The notes below the pieces were generated by a model, which was not told the origin of the DNA, did not search any database, and was given only the letters and a program-made list of their open reading frames with translations. 64,000 nucleotides of DNA from Candidatus Methylopumilus universalis (GTDB lineage Bacteria > Pseudomonadota > Gammaproteobacteria > Burkholderiales > Methylophilaceae): contig CAMCXI010000001.1 in NCBI GenBank assembly GCA_945883335.1, positions 62,001-126,000 on the forward strand. The letters run 5' to 3'. The position numbers and the translations under genes are program-made. Shown one piece after another: positions 29,705 to 38,677 of this stretch. Position 1 is the first letter of the stretch. The number at the start of each line of letters is the position of its first letter.

Positions 29705-30676
29705 TTAAGAAATAATATCCGATTCGCCCGATATGAATTTCGGTATGCGTTTCCTTACCTTGCCATCAGGCATTCGATAAGCGCCTGTTAAATTATTTCT
29801 TTTAATCACCTCATGCTTGAGGATGTTGCCGTACTCTTCTTTTAACCAAAGATAAAATTCAGATTTGAATTCTTTCGTATCTAGCTCAGTGGCTTTTAAG
29901 TAATCTGCATGATGCTTTTTACCAAAAGGCATGAAGTCATCGCCAAAGTTTAATTTAGTGGTATTGGGAAAGTTTCCGTAAACTAAATTGTTTAGTGAGA
30001 ATTTAGCTTTATATAAGTATCTGCCAGTGATGCTACTTAGTCTGCCAAATAAAGGCGACTCGTCCCACCCATGTAACCCTCTAATTTTCAAATGTGGTGA
30101 TATCTGTAAACGATCACCAATTCTCCATATCTCAATCTTTGAATAAAGCATACGGTACAACAAGACCCAATACTCAAGCTCAATAGTTCTCAGTCTATAT
30201 CGTTTAGTGAATAGCTTAAGTTTTGCCGATGTTGTGCCAGCAAGATCTAAAGATCTGCCATCGTGATATTCATCTAGCATCTTCTTTACTTGCTTAAGTA
30301 TGGTTTCCCTTCTAATGGTTAGTGGAATTTCCAAATAGAATGCTTTTTCCTTGAATGAATGCTGATCAAGATTATTGAGATCTAAAACTTCAACCTTATG
30401 AGGTCTTTTAGCTTCGGCAAAACTATAGCGCCCTGTTGTATTCCACCAACGATAAAACATGTCATCGCTTAAGTCACCAACTAGGCTATATGTTTCCGCG
30501 ATTTTAGGATCAACAGGTTCAATGCCTCTGGTTCTTGCGTACCAGAACACAGGACTTAATCGCATAAACTCCCACCACCACCGATAAATGCTTGCGTCAG
30601 CTTCTTTTGCCAACACCTCGTCATCTGCTCTCGTGAATCCAAGAATTCCCTTGAAGAATGGCTTTTGTTTTTTCAT
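29705..30676 (-). CDS. Hypothetical protein
   Basis: 323 aa, YRWWWEFMRLSPVFWYARTRG...; no family recognised. Confidence 0.55.
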   Translation of the reverse strand: MKKQKPFFKGILGFTRADDEVLAKEADASIYRWWWEFMRLSPVFWYARTRGIEPVDPKIAETYSLVGDLSDDMFYRWWNTTGRYSFAEAKRPHKVEVLDLNNLDQHSFKEKAFYLEIPLTIRRETILKQVKKMLDEYHDGRSLDLAGTTSAKLKLFTKRYRLRTIELEYWVLLYRMLYSKIEIWRIGDRLQISPHLKIRGLHGWDESPLFGRLSSITGRYLYKAKFSLNNLVYGNFPNTTKLNFGDDFMPFGKKHHADYLKATELDTKEFKSEFYLWLKEEYGNILKHEVIKRNNLTGAYRMPDGKVRKRIPKFISGESDIIS

Positions 30677-30816
30677 ATTCTATTTATAACAGTTTATTTG
30701 TATTTTCGTAAGTAGTTGTTATAGCCATCACAATTCGATCTACAACATGACAAAACAAACAGACATTTCGTCACAACTTGTTGTGTTGTTTTTTGAAAAA
30801 AGAAAGCGAGTAAAAA

Positions 30817-31650
30817 ATGGTTACAGTTACTAACAAAACAGCAGTAAAAACTTCTTCAACAACAGCTAAAGCAAAACAAGTGTTTGTGCCTAGCGATACT
30901 AATATCAAATATGCGCAAACGATTGTTAAGCAGTTAAGCGACTTAGTTGTTAAGCGTGAGAAATGGGAAAGCACAGATTACAAGAAAGCAAACGAAGGTT
31001 TGTATGCTTTGTTGTCTAGCTGCTTGGAAATGTTTAACAGCAAGTTTGTTACATCAGGTGACAGCGATCGCAAAACGCTACGTTATGAGCTAGCAACATT
31101 GCTTAAAACAGACGGCATTAAAGTACAAACAAATACGCCTACGCTAACAATGTTTGTGCGTTATGTGTTTGGCTCTGATCGCAAACGTGCGCATGGTTAC
31201 TCTTACGTACTAAAAGCAGCGATTTCTTATGAAATTTCTGCTGAAGCCTTAGCTAAGTTTATTGTTGAGCAAGGGGGCATTGAAGAGATCAAACGCAAAA
31301 TGGTTGCGAGCGAAGAAGCCATTGCTAATAAAGCCAAGCGAGAAAAAGCACTTGAAGCAGTTAATGCGAATGCTGAACAAGCTGAGCTTGCCCCACTAGC
31401 AACTGTCGGCATTGATCTTAGCCAAAATACTACGCCTTTTGCGATTGTAATTACTAAGCCTAATGCTAATGGCGAAGGTGATGTGATTGCTGTGCTTAAG
31501 AATGCTGAAGCAAAACTTATTACAGCACTCTACAAGCATATTGCTAAGCAGAACATAGCTGATGAAGCTGCGCAGAAAATGCTTGAGACAGAAATGGCAA
31601 GTTTGACTGGCAAACAAGCAGCGAACGATGCTGAGCTTGAAGTAGCTTAG
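30817..31650 (+). CDS. Hypothetical protein, co-directional with clamp-loader-like ATPase
   Basis: 277 aa; gcgag RBS-like; Ala/Glu/Lys-rich C-terminus. Confidence 0.6.
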   Translation: MVTVTNKTAVKTSSTTAKAKQVFVPSDTNIKYAQTIVKQLSDLVVKREKWESTDYKKANEGLYALLSSCLEMFNSKFVTSGDSDRKTLRYELATLLKTDGIKVQTNTPTLTMFVRYVFGSDRKRAHGYSYVLKAAISYEISAEALAKFIVEQGGIEEIKRKMVASEEAIANKAKREKALEAVNANAEQAELAPLATVGIDLSQNTTPFAIVITKPNANGEGDVIAVLKNAEAKLITALYKHIAKQNIADEAAQKMLETEMASLTGKQAANDAELEVA

Positions 31651-31707
31651 TACTTAACTAATAGGGCAGCCTTTGTGGTTGCCCCTTTTTTCTTGAAAGG
31701 AAAGAAC

Positions 31708-32361
31708 ATGAGCTTGCTCAACAAATACAAACCAAAGGCGCTTAACGATCTTGTAATCCCAAATACTGCCATTAAGGATTTGCTAGATGATATGGCGAAT
31801 GGTTATGTCATTAACAAACTATGCTTTGTAGGAACGAATGGCACAGGAAAAAGCACTGCTGCGCATTTGCTACCAGAACTAATCGAAGGTTTCTCTCCAA
31901 ATACAGTTAACTTAATTGGTGAAGAGAAGTTTGATGTAAGTAATGCGATTAATCAGTTAAGCACGATTAATAATTTTGGCTGGAGTGACCAAAAATACCA
32001 GTACGTGCTTTTTGATGAACTTGATAAGGTAAAGAATAGCTTGGCAGCTCTTTGGCAAACAATGGATACATTCAATGACAAAGTGATTGTGATTGCCACA
32101 GCAAATGATTTTATGAATATTGAAAAGGCTGTTCGTTCGCGTTTCCAGCTTTTAGATTTTGGGCTAATCACAGCAGATGATTTCCTGCCTCGAGCACAGC
32201 AAATTTTAGGGCAGGAAAATATTACTCTGAAAGATAGCTATATATTAGGTCAGTTACAAACAAAACAGAGCTTAAGTGACATGCGTAAGTACTTTGATAC
32301 ACTCAGCGACATTCAGCGCAATCACAACGCTGGGCGTATTCAACAGATCCACTACGTTTAA
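31708..32361 (+). CDS. Clamp-loader-like (RFC small subunit/T4 gp44-type) AAA+ ATPase
   Basis: LLNKYKPKALNDLVIPN, GTNGTGKSTAA Walker A, VLFDELDK Walker B, ATAND sensor 1, RSRFQ Arg finger SRF-like box. Confidence 0.75.
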   Translation: MSLLNKYKPKALNDLVIPNTAIKDLLDDMANGYVINKLCFVGTNGTGKSTAAHLLPELIEGFSPNTVNLIGEEKFDVSNAINQLSTINNFGWSDQKYQYVLFDELDKVKNSLAALWQTMDTFNDKVIVIATANDFMNIEKAVRSRFQLLDFGLITADDFLPRAQQILGQENITLKDSYILGQLQTKQSLSDMRKYFDTLSDIQRNHNAGRIQQIHYV

Positions 32362-32405
32362 CTAAATCGCAAGGGTGCGCAAGCACCTTTGCTTTCTCTA
32401 TTTCA

Positions 32406-32426
32406 AGCGTCTAGTTACTGGACGCT
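32406..32426. repeat. Island palindrome copy 5 (one arm mismatch)
   Basis: agcgtctag-tta-ctggacgct. Confidence 0.8.
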
Positions 32427-32461
32427 CAATGGAAAGTTTAGCAGTGAAAACAACTGCGAAA

Positions 32462-32722
32462 CTATTTATTACACTGAAACACCAACTCGCGCTTACCACC
32501 TACAGGACTTTGATTTCTTTCTTTTAAGTTATAGCCATTTGGGCAGGTTTGTTTTGCACGGTCATAGCAATTTGGCCAATCTTCTACCGCGCCATTACAA
32601 GTAACTTTATAAGTTTGGCTTTTAAGATCTATCATACGCACCGATTGTGCAGCGCCTTGAGGATTTGATAAAGCCGTGCAAGCAGTTAAGGATAGTCCTA
32701 TTAATAAAGCAAATAATTTCAT
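32462..32722 (-). CDS. Small lipoprotein
   Basis: MKLFALLIGLSLTAC lipobox; Cys-containing C-terminus. Confidence 0.6.
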   Translation of the reverse strand: MKLFALLIGLSLTACTALSNPQGAAQSVRMIDLKSQTYKVTCNGAVEDWPNCYDRAKQTCPNGYNLKERNQSPVGGKRELVFQCNK

Positions 32723-32748
32723 ATTGATCTTTCGTAAAGTCAGCAATA

Positions 32749-32775
32749 AAAAACGGCACCCTAAGGTGCCGTTTT
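32749..32775 (-). terminator. Rho-independent terminator downstream of porin
   Basis: aaaacggcacc-ctaa-ggtgccgtttt. Confidence 0.7.
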
Positions 32776-32802
32776 AACTTAAGTCTAACTAAGAATTAAA
32801 TC

Positions 32803-34069
32803 CTAGAAGAACATGATTGCGCCTAGAGAAACTGTGTCGCTATCAATTTTAACGCTTCCTGCAGTTGCCTTACCTTCAATTTGTTGGTTTGTATATTCAG
32901 CAACCAAGTTCAAACTCTTAGTAAGTGGGTGGTAAGCACCAACAATCCATGATTCATTAGTGATCTCGCCATCAACTGCACTAAGTGTACCTTTTGATGA
33001 GTTTTGACCCCATGAAGCGCCTAACTTAGTACCGATAGTTGGAACTACGAATGTAGCTTGAACATAACCACCGCTGTCTTTAGTTTTGAAGCCGCTACCG
33101 AATGCGATACCGCCTGTGCCGATAAGATCAGTGCTGCTATATTGGCTATCTAAGCCACGGCCGTCATAGTAGTAACCCACTAAACCAAAACCTTGATAAG
33201 CAACTTTAGCACCTACATCTACACCACGGCTTGTGTAGCCATTAACATCGCTAGTATTTGCTAAACCTGCTGCATGTTTTTGAGTAATGCCTGACAACCA
33301 AACGCGACCAGTTACATCATTAGCAGCGAAGTCATAAGTCACTTTACCTTCATAACCCATATCTTCACGAGTTGCATTAGCGTTGCCATTTGAAATTGGC
33401 TCCATCACACCAGCTGTGAATGAGAAACCATTCCAGTTTGGTGAAGCGTAAGAGATTTGACCTCTCCAGTTAGCATACATGTAGCCAGAACCAATACGGC
33501 CTAGTGTTGAAGAACCACCAGCTGCTGATGTAGTAGGACCACTTACACCAACACCTAACAATGTCATGTCTGACAAGATAGCATCAGAACCGAAAATGCC
33601 TAGGTCACGACCAGCTTTGATAGTACCCCATGAAGCATCACCGAATGTCAAGAATGCTTGACGAATGTTCAATGAGTTATTGCCTGAACCCAAGTTAGTT
33701 GTAGCGCCATCATTAGCTGAGGTGCCAGTGAAGAATGAGAATTGGAACGCAATGTCCAAATCATTTTGACGTGTTTTAGCGCCAATACCAAAGGCAGCTG
33801 GCAATAGACCTGTACCGATTGTGTTGCCATCAGGAACATTTGCTGAACCATTGTATGTAGTACCGCCCCATGTTACGTTTTGAGCGGTTGCGTCAGTTGA
33901 TTTGTGTGTGTAGAACGCATTAACGTTACCACCGATGTCTACAGTCCAATCACCAGCTGGGATTGTGATACCAGCTTGAGCTGCAGATGAGAATGCTACT
34001 AAAGCACCAGCATCACCTAATACTAAGTTATCTATATGATTTTTAATAACTAATTCTGAAACAAAAATG
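32803..34069 (-). pseudogene. Gram-negative porin, open frame from within signal peptide but lacking start codon
   Basis: In-frame upstream extension reads LGDAGALVAFSSAAQA|GITIPAGDWTVDIGGNVNAFYTHKS...; C-terminal ...DTVSLGAIMFF; no ATG before an upstream stop. Confidence 0.65.
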
Positions 34070-34077
34070 TAGTCGAT

Positions 34078-35307
34078 TTATATTATCAAATTGACTTTGA
34101 AAGGCGTCATTTTTTCCAAGTAATCTCCCCACCAATTCATTAGCGCAATTCGGTCATTCAAGTACTGCGCTCGGTTATAGGCTCGACGGACTTGGTTAGT
34201 ATCAGTATGAGCCAACTGTCTTTCAATCACATCAGGTCTAAATTCGTTTTCATTAAGAACGGTACTAGCGATTGCCCTAAATCCATGTACTGTCATTCTG
34301 TTTTTGTACCCCATCCAATAAAGCGCATAAATTAATGCGTGATCAACTAATGGTTTTTTTGCTTTATGAAATACATAGCCATCGCTTGGATAAGAAGATT
34401 TAATATGATTAAGTATTAAGAGAGCTTGTTTATTCAATGGCACAACATGCTCAAGCCTCATTTTCATCCGCTCTGCTGGAATTTTCCATATAGCCTTTTC
34501 TAAATCAAATTCATCCCAAGTGGCTTGTAATAATTCATTCTTGCGAACAAATGTCAGTGCCATAAGTTGTAAGGCATACCTCACAATTGAATCACCTATT
34601 TTTTCATATCCTGCGATGTCACTCATTAACTTAGGTAATTCTTTGGGTGTTACAGCATTAAAATGAACGACAGTATGCTCATGTAATGCTTTATTTAAGC
34701 CGATGGTAATGTCGTGTTTACATAAACCAATGATGATTGCGTATTGCCATATCTGGCGACAGTCATTTAGTACGCGGCGAGCTAAACCATATGCTCCGCG
34801 ATCTTCCATTTTCTGTAATAGCCCGAGCAAGTCATTTCTCGTAATTCGCTGTATATTTTTATCGGCAACATACTTAAGAATGTTATTGATTAGCCTGCTC
34901 TCAACCTGTTTTGTATGCGCAGGTGTCCATTTTGAAGCGCGACGAGACAGCCATTGCGATGCGATTTTCTTCAATCGCAAATCAACTTGTATCCCTTTGA
35001 CAGGCATATTCGCTTCACTAATATGATGTTCTAGCAAATGGGTTGGATGCTGATATTTTGTTATTAGAAGCTTTTCGTAAAACACTCTCGCCTCTCTGAA
35101 AGCTTCAAATTTATCCTGTGTTTTACAGCTATGACGATAAGTCTTTCCTCTATCAAAATAGGTTGCCCACCAGTATGGCGAAGCGTTGTTCAGATAAACT
35201 TTTAACTTTCTTGGGTAGTGTGGAACTGGCGTAACCGTTCCTGGGATTGCTGCGGTGCGATGACGAGTTGGGATGTTAATTTGATCAAAAGTATCAATTC
35301 CTATCAT
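34078..35307 (-). CDS. Tyrosine integrase (P4-type)
   Basis: TFVRKNELLQATWDEFDLEKAIWKIPAERMKMRLEHVVPL, MTVHGFRAIASTVLNE, IERQLAHTDTNQVRRAYNRAQYL. Confidence 0.92.
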   Translation of the reverse strand: MIGIDTFDQINIPTRHRTAAIPGTVTPVPHYPRKLKVYLNNASPYWWATYFDRGKTYRHSCKTQDKFEAFREARVFYEKLLITKYQHPTHLLEHHISEANMPVKGIQVDLRLKKIASQWLSRRASKWTPAHTKQVESRLINNILKYVADKNIQRITRNDLLGLLQKMEDRGAYGLARRVLNDCRQIWQYAIIIGLCKHDITIGLNKALHEHTVVHFNAVTPKELPKLMSDIAGYEKIGDSIVRYALQLMALTFVRKNELLQATWDEFDLEKAIWKIPAERMKMRLEHVVPLNKQALLILNHIKSSYPSDGYVFHKAKKPLVDHALIYALYWMGYKNRMTVHGFRAIASTVLNENEFRPDVIERQLAHTDTNQVRRAYNRAQYLNDRIALMNWWGDYLEKMTPFKVNLII

Positions 35308-35413
35308 TTTGAGAGCCTCAAAATGATTAATTATTAATGATAACTTTGTGCTTGAGCTACCTGAATTTGTAGTCGAAAAAGTCGTTAACTACGAATCGAC
35401 TACTTTTTAACGA

Positions 35414-35434
35414 AGCGTCCAGTAACTAGACGCT
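35414..35434. repeat. Island palindrome copy 6 (one arm mismatch)
   Basis: agcgtccag-taa-ctagacgct. Confidence 0.8.
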
Positions 35435-35446
35435 AGCTATTTCTTT

Positions 35447-36976
35447 TTATGTCTGCTTGTTAAAGCTATAGAACTTCCAATTCGGAATTAAATCAAAATC
35501 AATACAATCCGAAAAATCTAGCCTTTGGTACCAATTATTGTATGTCGTTAAGTCTGATGGTTTGATGTATGTGGTTGCCGCAATATTGCCAGATGGTGAT
35601 TGCCCAACTACAAACGCAAACTTGTTTTCAGAAATATCGAGATTATGCGAGAAGAAATTAATGACATTGTGTCTTAGAGAATGGAATGAAGTTCTAGCAG
35701 TTGTTATGTCGCAATGTCTTGCGTTCATATATGTTTCATTGAACCACTTGCTAAAGACGCTACCGTAACTGCTTCTCTGAATTTTGTAGTTAAGCTCTGG
35801 AAATAACCTCTCATCACCACGTTGCTTTCTATATTCCAAAAACTCGATAAAGCCCAACCTGATAAGTTCTGGATGTATTGGAACGAGGCGCTTATGGTAA
35901 TGGCGCTTCAAAGATTTCCTTGTGTTTATATAGTCATTTTCGTTGATATCAAAAACCCAAATATTAGTTTTTAGCTCTTGGTAGATATCTGAAACGAATA
36001 GCTGACAGATTTCACCTTGTCTTGCGCCTGTAAGTAATCCAATTAAAGGCACCCAATATTTGAAGCTTTTGTCATGTTCCAAGTCCAGATAAAACTTACT
36101 ATTAAAGAGCTTGGTTAGATCCTGACTTGTAAAAACTGATCTGTCATCAAAGCTACGTGACTTAATCTTAATGATGCCTTTTAAGGGTTCATTAAGATGG
36201 GGTATGGCAAAGTCGTGTTTATCCAACCAGTCGAAAAATGACGAAAGCTTTTGTAGATAGTTGGACTTAGTTCTGTCGTGTAGTTTCTCTGTTTGATCTA
36301 TTTGTAGTTTCAATATCTGATCAAGAGATAGTTTTCTGAATTTAGGATTCTTTCGTCTATTTTTAGGGTAATTAAGTACAACAGTTTTATATTGAATGGC
36401 ATGTTGCTTGGTTAGTGTCGATGTTAGGATGTCACCGAAAAGCTCTAATAGAATGGTTAGCACCTCTTTTCTATAGGTTAGCTCTGAATCACTATTGTGT
36501 TTCCAATTCAATTTACGCTCGTCAATAAAGAGATTCATAGCCTCAGATATCTTTATGCTAAATAAATTGGCTCTACCTTGGTTCTTTATTTCCTCCCTTA
36601 GTAATCGAATTTCCTCAATAAACTTAGCCTCAAGCCTTTGATAGTAAGTTGATTGATTGATGGGATTTTGAAGACTATTTTTATCTTTGTGTTTTTTTAG
36701 AATTTCGATCGTTTCAGTTAAGTCACTTTCTGATTGAAAATGATTTTTAGGTAACTCATCAAATACTCTAGCTAGCTCTTTAGCAATGCTTAAGGCTTCT
36801 TCACGATTTTTGGTAGTAAGTGAAAGGCGAATAAATTCCTTAGCTACTTTGCTATTTGTCGGCACCCTCTTTTGAAAATAGTAAGTGCCTTGTCTATCTG
36901 TATAAATGTAAGTAGGAATAGCCAATGTAATATTTCCATCATTACATCTGCTATGTTTGATGTTAAGGCAAAGCAT
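35447..36976 (-). CDS. Tyrosine site-specific integrase (DUF6538-like N-terminus), tRNA-Gly adjacent
   Basis: YFQKRVPTNSKVAKEFIRLSLTTKNREEAL..., LTGARQGEICQL, FHSLRHNVINFF, TTYIKPSDL; starts 46 bp from the att repeat. Confidence 0.9.
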   Translation of the reverse strand: MLCLNIKHSRCNDGNITLAIPTYIYTDRQGTYYFQKRVPTNSKVAKEFIRLSLTTKNREEALSIAKELARVFDELPKNHFQSESDLTETIEILKKHKDKNSLQNPINQSTYYQRLEAKFIEEIRLLREEIKNQGRANLFSIKISEAMNLFIDERKLNWKHNSDSELTYRKEVLTILLELFGDILTSTLTKQHAIQYKTVVLNYPKNRRKNPKFRKLSLDQILKLQIDQTEKLHDRTKSNYLQKLSSFFDWLDKHDFAIPHLNEPLKGIIKIKSRSFDDRSVFTSQDLTKLFNSKFYLDLEHDKSFKYWVPLIGLLTGARQGEICQLFVSDIYQELKTNIWVFDINENDYINTRKSLKRHYHKRLVPIHPELIRLGFIEFLEYRKQRGDERLFPELNYKIQRSSYGSVFSKWFNETYMNARHCDITTARTSFHSLRHNVINFFSHNLDISENKFAFVVGQSPSGNIAATTYIKPSDLTTYNNWYQRLDFSDCIDFDLIPNWKFYSFNKQT

Positions 36977-37021
36977 TAACCTGTGAGACTGAGTGTAATT
37001 TCAGCACCCCTAACCAGCGCC

Positions 37022-37085
37022 GACGGGAATCGAACCCGCGTATCGAGCTTGGGAAGCTAGCGTTCTACCATTGAACTACACCCGC
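37022..37085 (-). pseudogene. tRNA-Gly copy lacking the matching 3' acceptor strand (att repeat)
   Basis: 64 nt identical to tRNA-Gly 24240-24313 from the 5' end through the T arm, but the 3' acceptor is ggcgctgg instead of cacccgctcca. Confidence 0.88.
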
Positions 37086-37195
37086 AATTGACAACGCAGG
37101 CTATTTTACCAATTTTGTGCCAAGAGCGCCGTATTTATTGGGTTTGCCAAAAGGTGTGCAAACTACGTAAAATAGACCAATAATTTTGAAAACAC

Positions 37196-37441
37196 ATGCC
37201 GCTTATTTCCGGGCAGTTTCTGACGAGTATCCAATTGATTCAAATTACGATTAACGGAAACCCTAAAACTTTTGATGCAAACATCAATACGCTGGCAGCG
37301 TTAGTTGAAAAGCTCGGTTTGGTTGGCAAGCGTCTCGCGATCGAGCGAAATGGTGAGATTGTTCCTAAGAGTACATTTGCTGAAGTGCCTTTGCAAACTG
37401 GGGATAAGTTAGAAATTGTAGGTGCAGTCGGTGGCGGTTAA
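37196..37441 (+). CDS. thiS: Sulfur carrier protein ThiS
   Basis: QITINGNPKTFDANINTLAALVEKLGL...GDKLEIVGAVGGG with C-terminal GG; the true start may be TTG at 37233. Confidence 0.9.
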   Translation: MPLISGQFLTSIQLIQITINGNPKTFDANINTLAALVEKLGLVGKRLAIERNGEIVPKSTFAEVPLQTGDKLEIVGAVGGG

Positions 37442-37471
37442 AAGCCCAGCGGTTAAGGACGGTTAATAGAA

Positions 37472-38257
37472 ATGAGCATGAACACATTAAATATTGCAGG
37501 CAAATCATATAGCTCACGCTTATTGGTGGGTACGGGTAAATATAAAGACTTTACTGAAACGCGTGCGGCAATTGATGCCAGCGGCGCTGAAATTGTGACG
37601 GTAGCGATTCGCCGTACCAATATTGGTCAAAATGCTGGCGAGCCCTCTTTGCTTGATTACTTGCCACCTGAAGAGTTTACGTATTTGCCAAATACAGCCG
37701 GCTGTTACTCAGCTGATGATGCAGTGCGAACATTACGTTTAGCACGTGAGTTATTAGATGGCCACCAATTAGTGAAGCTCGAAGTGCTTGGTGATCCTAA
37801 TACGCTCTACCCAAATGTGATCGAAACAATCAAAGCGGCCGAAGTGCTTGTTAAAGATGGCTTTGACGTGATGGTTTATACCTCTGACGATCCAATTATT
37901 TGTAAGCAATTAGAAGAAATCGGTTGCTGTGCTGTGATGCCTTTAGCTTCATTAATTGGGTCAGGCATGGGAATTTTAAATCCGTGGAATCTTCAAATTA
38001 TCATTGAAAATGCAAAAGTGCCTGTGCTGGTGGATGCAGGTGTAGGCACGGCCTCAGACGCGGCGATTGCAATGGAGCTAGGTTGTGCAGGCATTTTGAT
38101 GAACACCGCGATTGCGGGGGCTAACAATCCAATCTTAATGGCTTCTGCTATGAAAAAAGCAGTTGAGGCGGGTCGCGAAGCATTTCTGGCAGGCCGGATG
38201 GCGAAAAAACTTTATTCAGCTACCCCAAGCTCACCCACTTCTGGATTAATTACTTAA
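37472..38257 (+). CDS. thiG: Thiazole synthase
   Basis: [55 protein letters not shown]. Confidence 0.96.
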   Translation: MSMNTLNIAGKSYSSRLLVGTGKYKDFTETRAAIDASGAEIVTVAIRRTNIGQNAGEPSLLDYLPPEEFTYLPNTAGCYSADDAVRTLRLARELLDGHQLVKLEVLGDPNTLYPNVIETIKAAEVLVKDGFDVMVYTSDDPIICKQLEEIGCCAVMPLASLIGSGMGILNPWNLQIIIENAKVPVLVDAGVGTASDAAIAMELGCAGILMNTAIAGANNPILMASAMKKAVEAGREAFLAGRMAKKLYSATPSSPTSGLIT

Positions 38258-38293
38258 TGCTTAATCACTTAATATTGATTCAATTAGGCCTCA

Positions 38294-38677
38294 ATGACTA
38301 CTGATAAACGATATGAATGTTCGGTGGCGGTAAGCACAGAGTTTTTACCTGACCAATCTGATATTCAAGCAGGCCGTTACGCTTTTTCCTATCACATCAC
38401 TATTTCCAATACAGGCAGTGTCGCAGCGCAATTAATTAGTCGCCATTGGGTGATTACAGATGCTGAAAAGAAAGTGCAAGAGGTTCGCGGACTAGGCGTA
38501 GTTGGCGAGCAGCCTTTGCTTCAGCCCTCAGCTTCTTTTGAGTACGTCAGCGGTACGGTGCTGAATACCGCTGTAGGTACTATGCATGGGTCTTATCAAT
38601 TGACGGCGGTCGATGGCACGCAGTTTGAGGTGGCTATTCCTGCTTTTACCTTAACGATGCCTAGGGTTTTGCATTAA
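38294..38677 (+). CDS. apaG: Co2+/Mg2+ efflux protein ApaG
   Basis: YHITISNTGSVAAQLISRHWVITDAEKKVQEVRGLGVVGEQPLL. Confidence 0.93.
   Translation: MTTDKRYECSVAVSTEFLPDQSDIQAGRYAFSYHITISNTGSVAAQLISRHWVITDAEKKVQEVRGLGVVGEQPLLQPSASFEYVSGTVLNTAVGTMHGSYQLTAVDGTQFEVAIPAFTLTMPRVLH

Larger units (their letters stand above)
24314..37021. mobile_element. tRNA-Gly integrated genomic island / integrative element
   Basis: Flanked by a 64-nt identical direct repeat of tRNA-Gly (within 24240-24313 and at 37022-37085); tyrosine integrase adjacent to the right repeat; anomalous gene content between thi genes. Confidence 0.85.

Noticed and set aside
30771-30974. 67-aa - strand ORF overlapping the start of the 277-aa gene
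   Set aside because: Antisense to a better-supported CDS with an RBS
31708-32361. AAA+ ATPase as the dedicated unfoldase for the proteasome-like peptidase
   Set aside because: Motifs fit clamp-loader rather than HslU/ClpX/Mpa classes and the genes are in different palindrome-bounded modules; left only as a speculative test
24432-35434. Palindromic repeats considered as a CRISPR array
   Set aside because: Repeats are 1-3 kb apart with genes between them and are self-palindromic; no regular spacers and no cas genes
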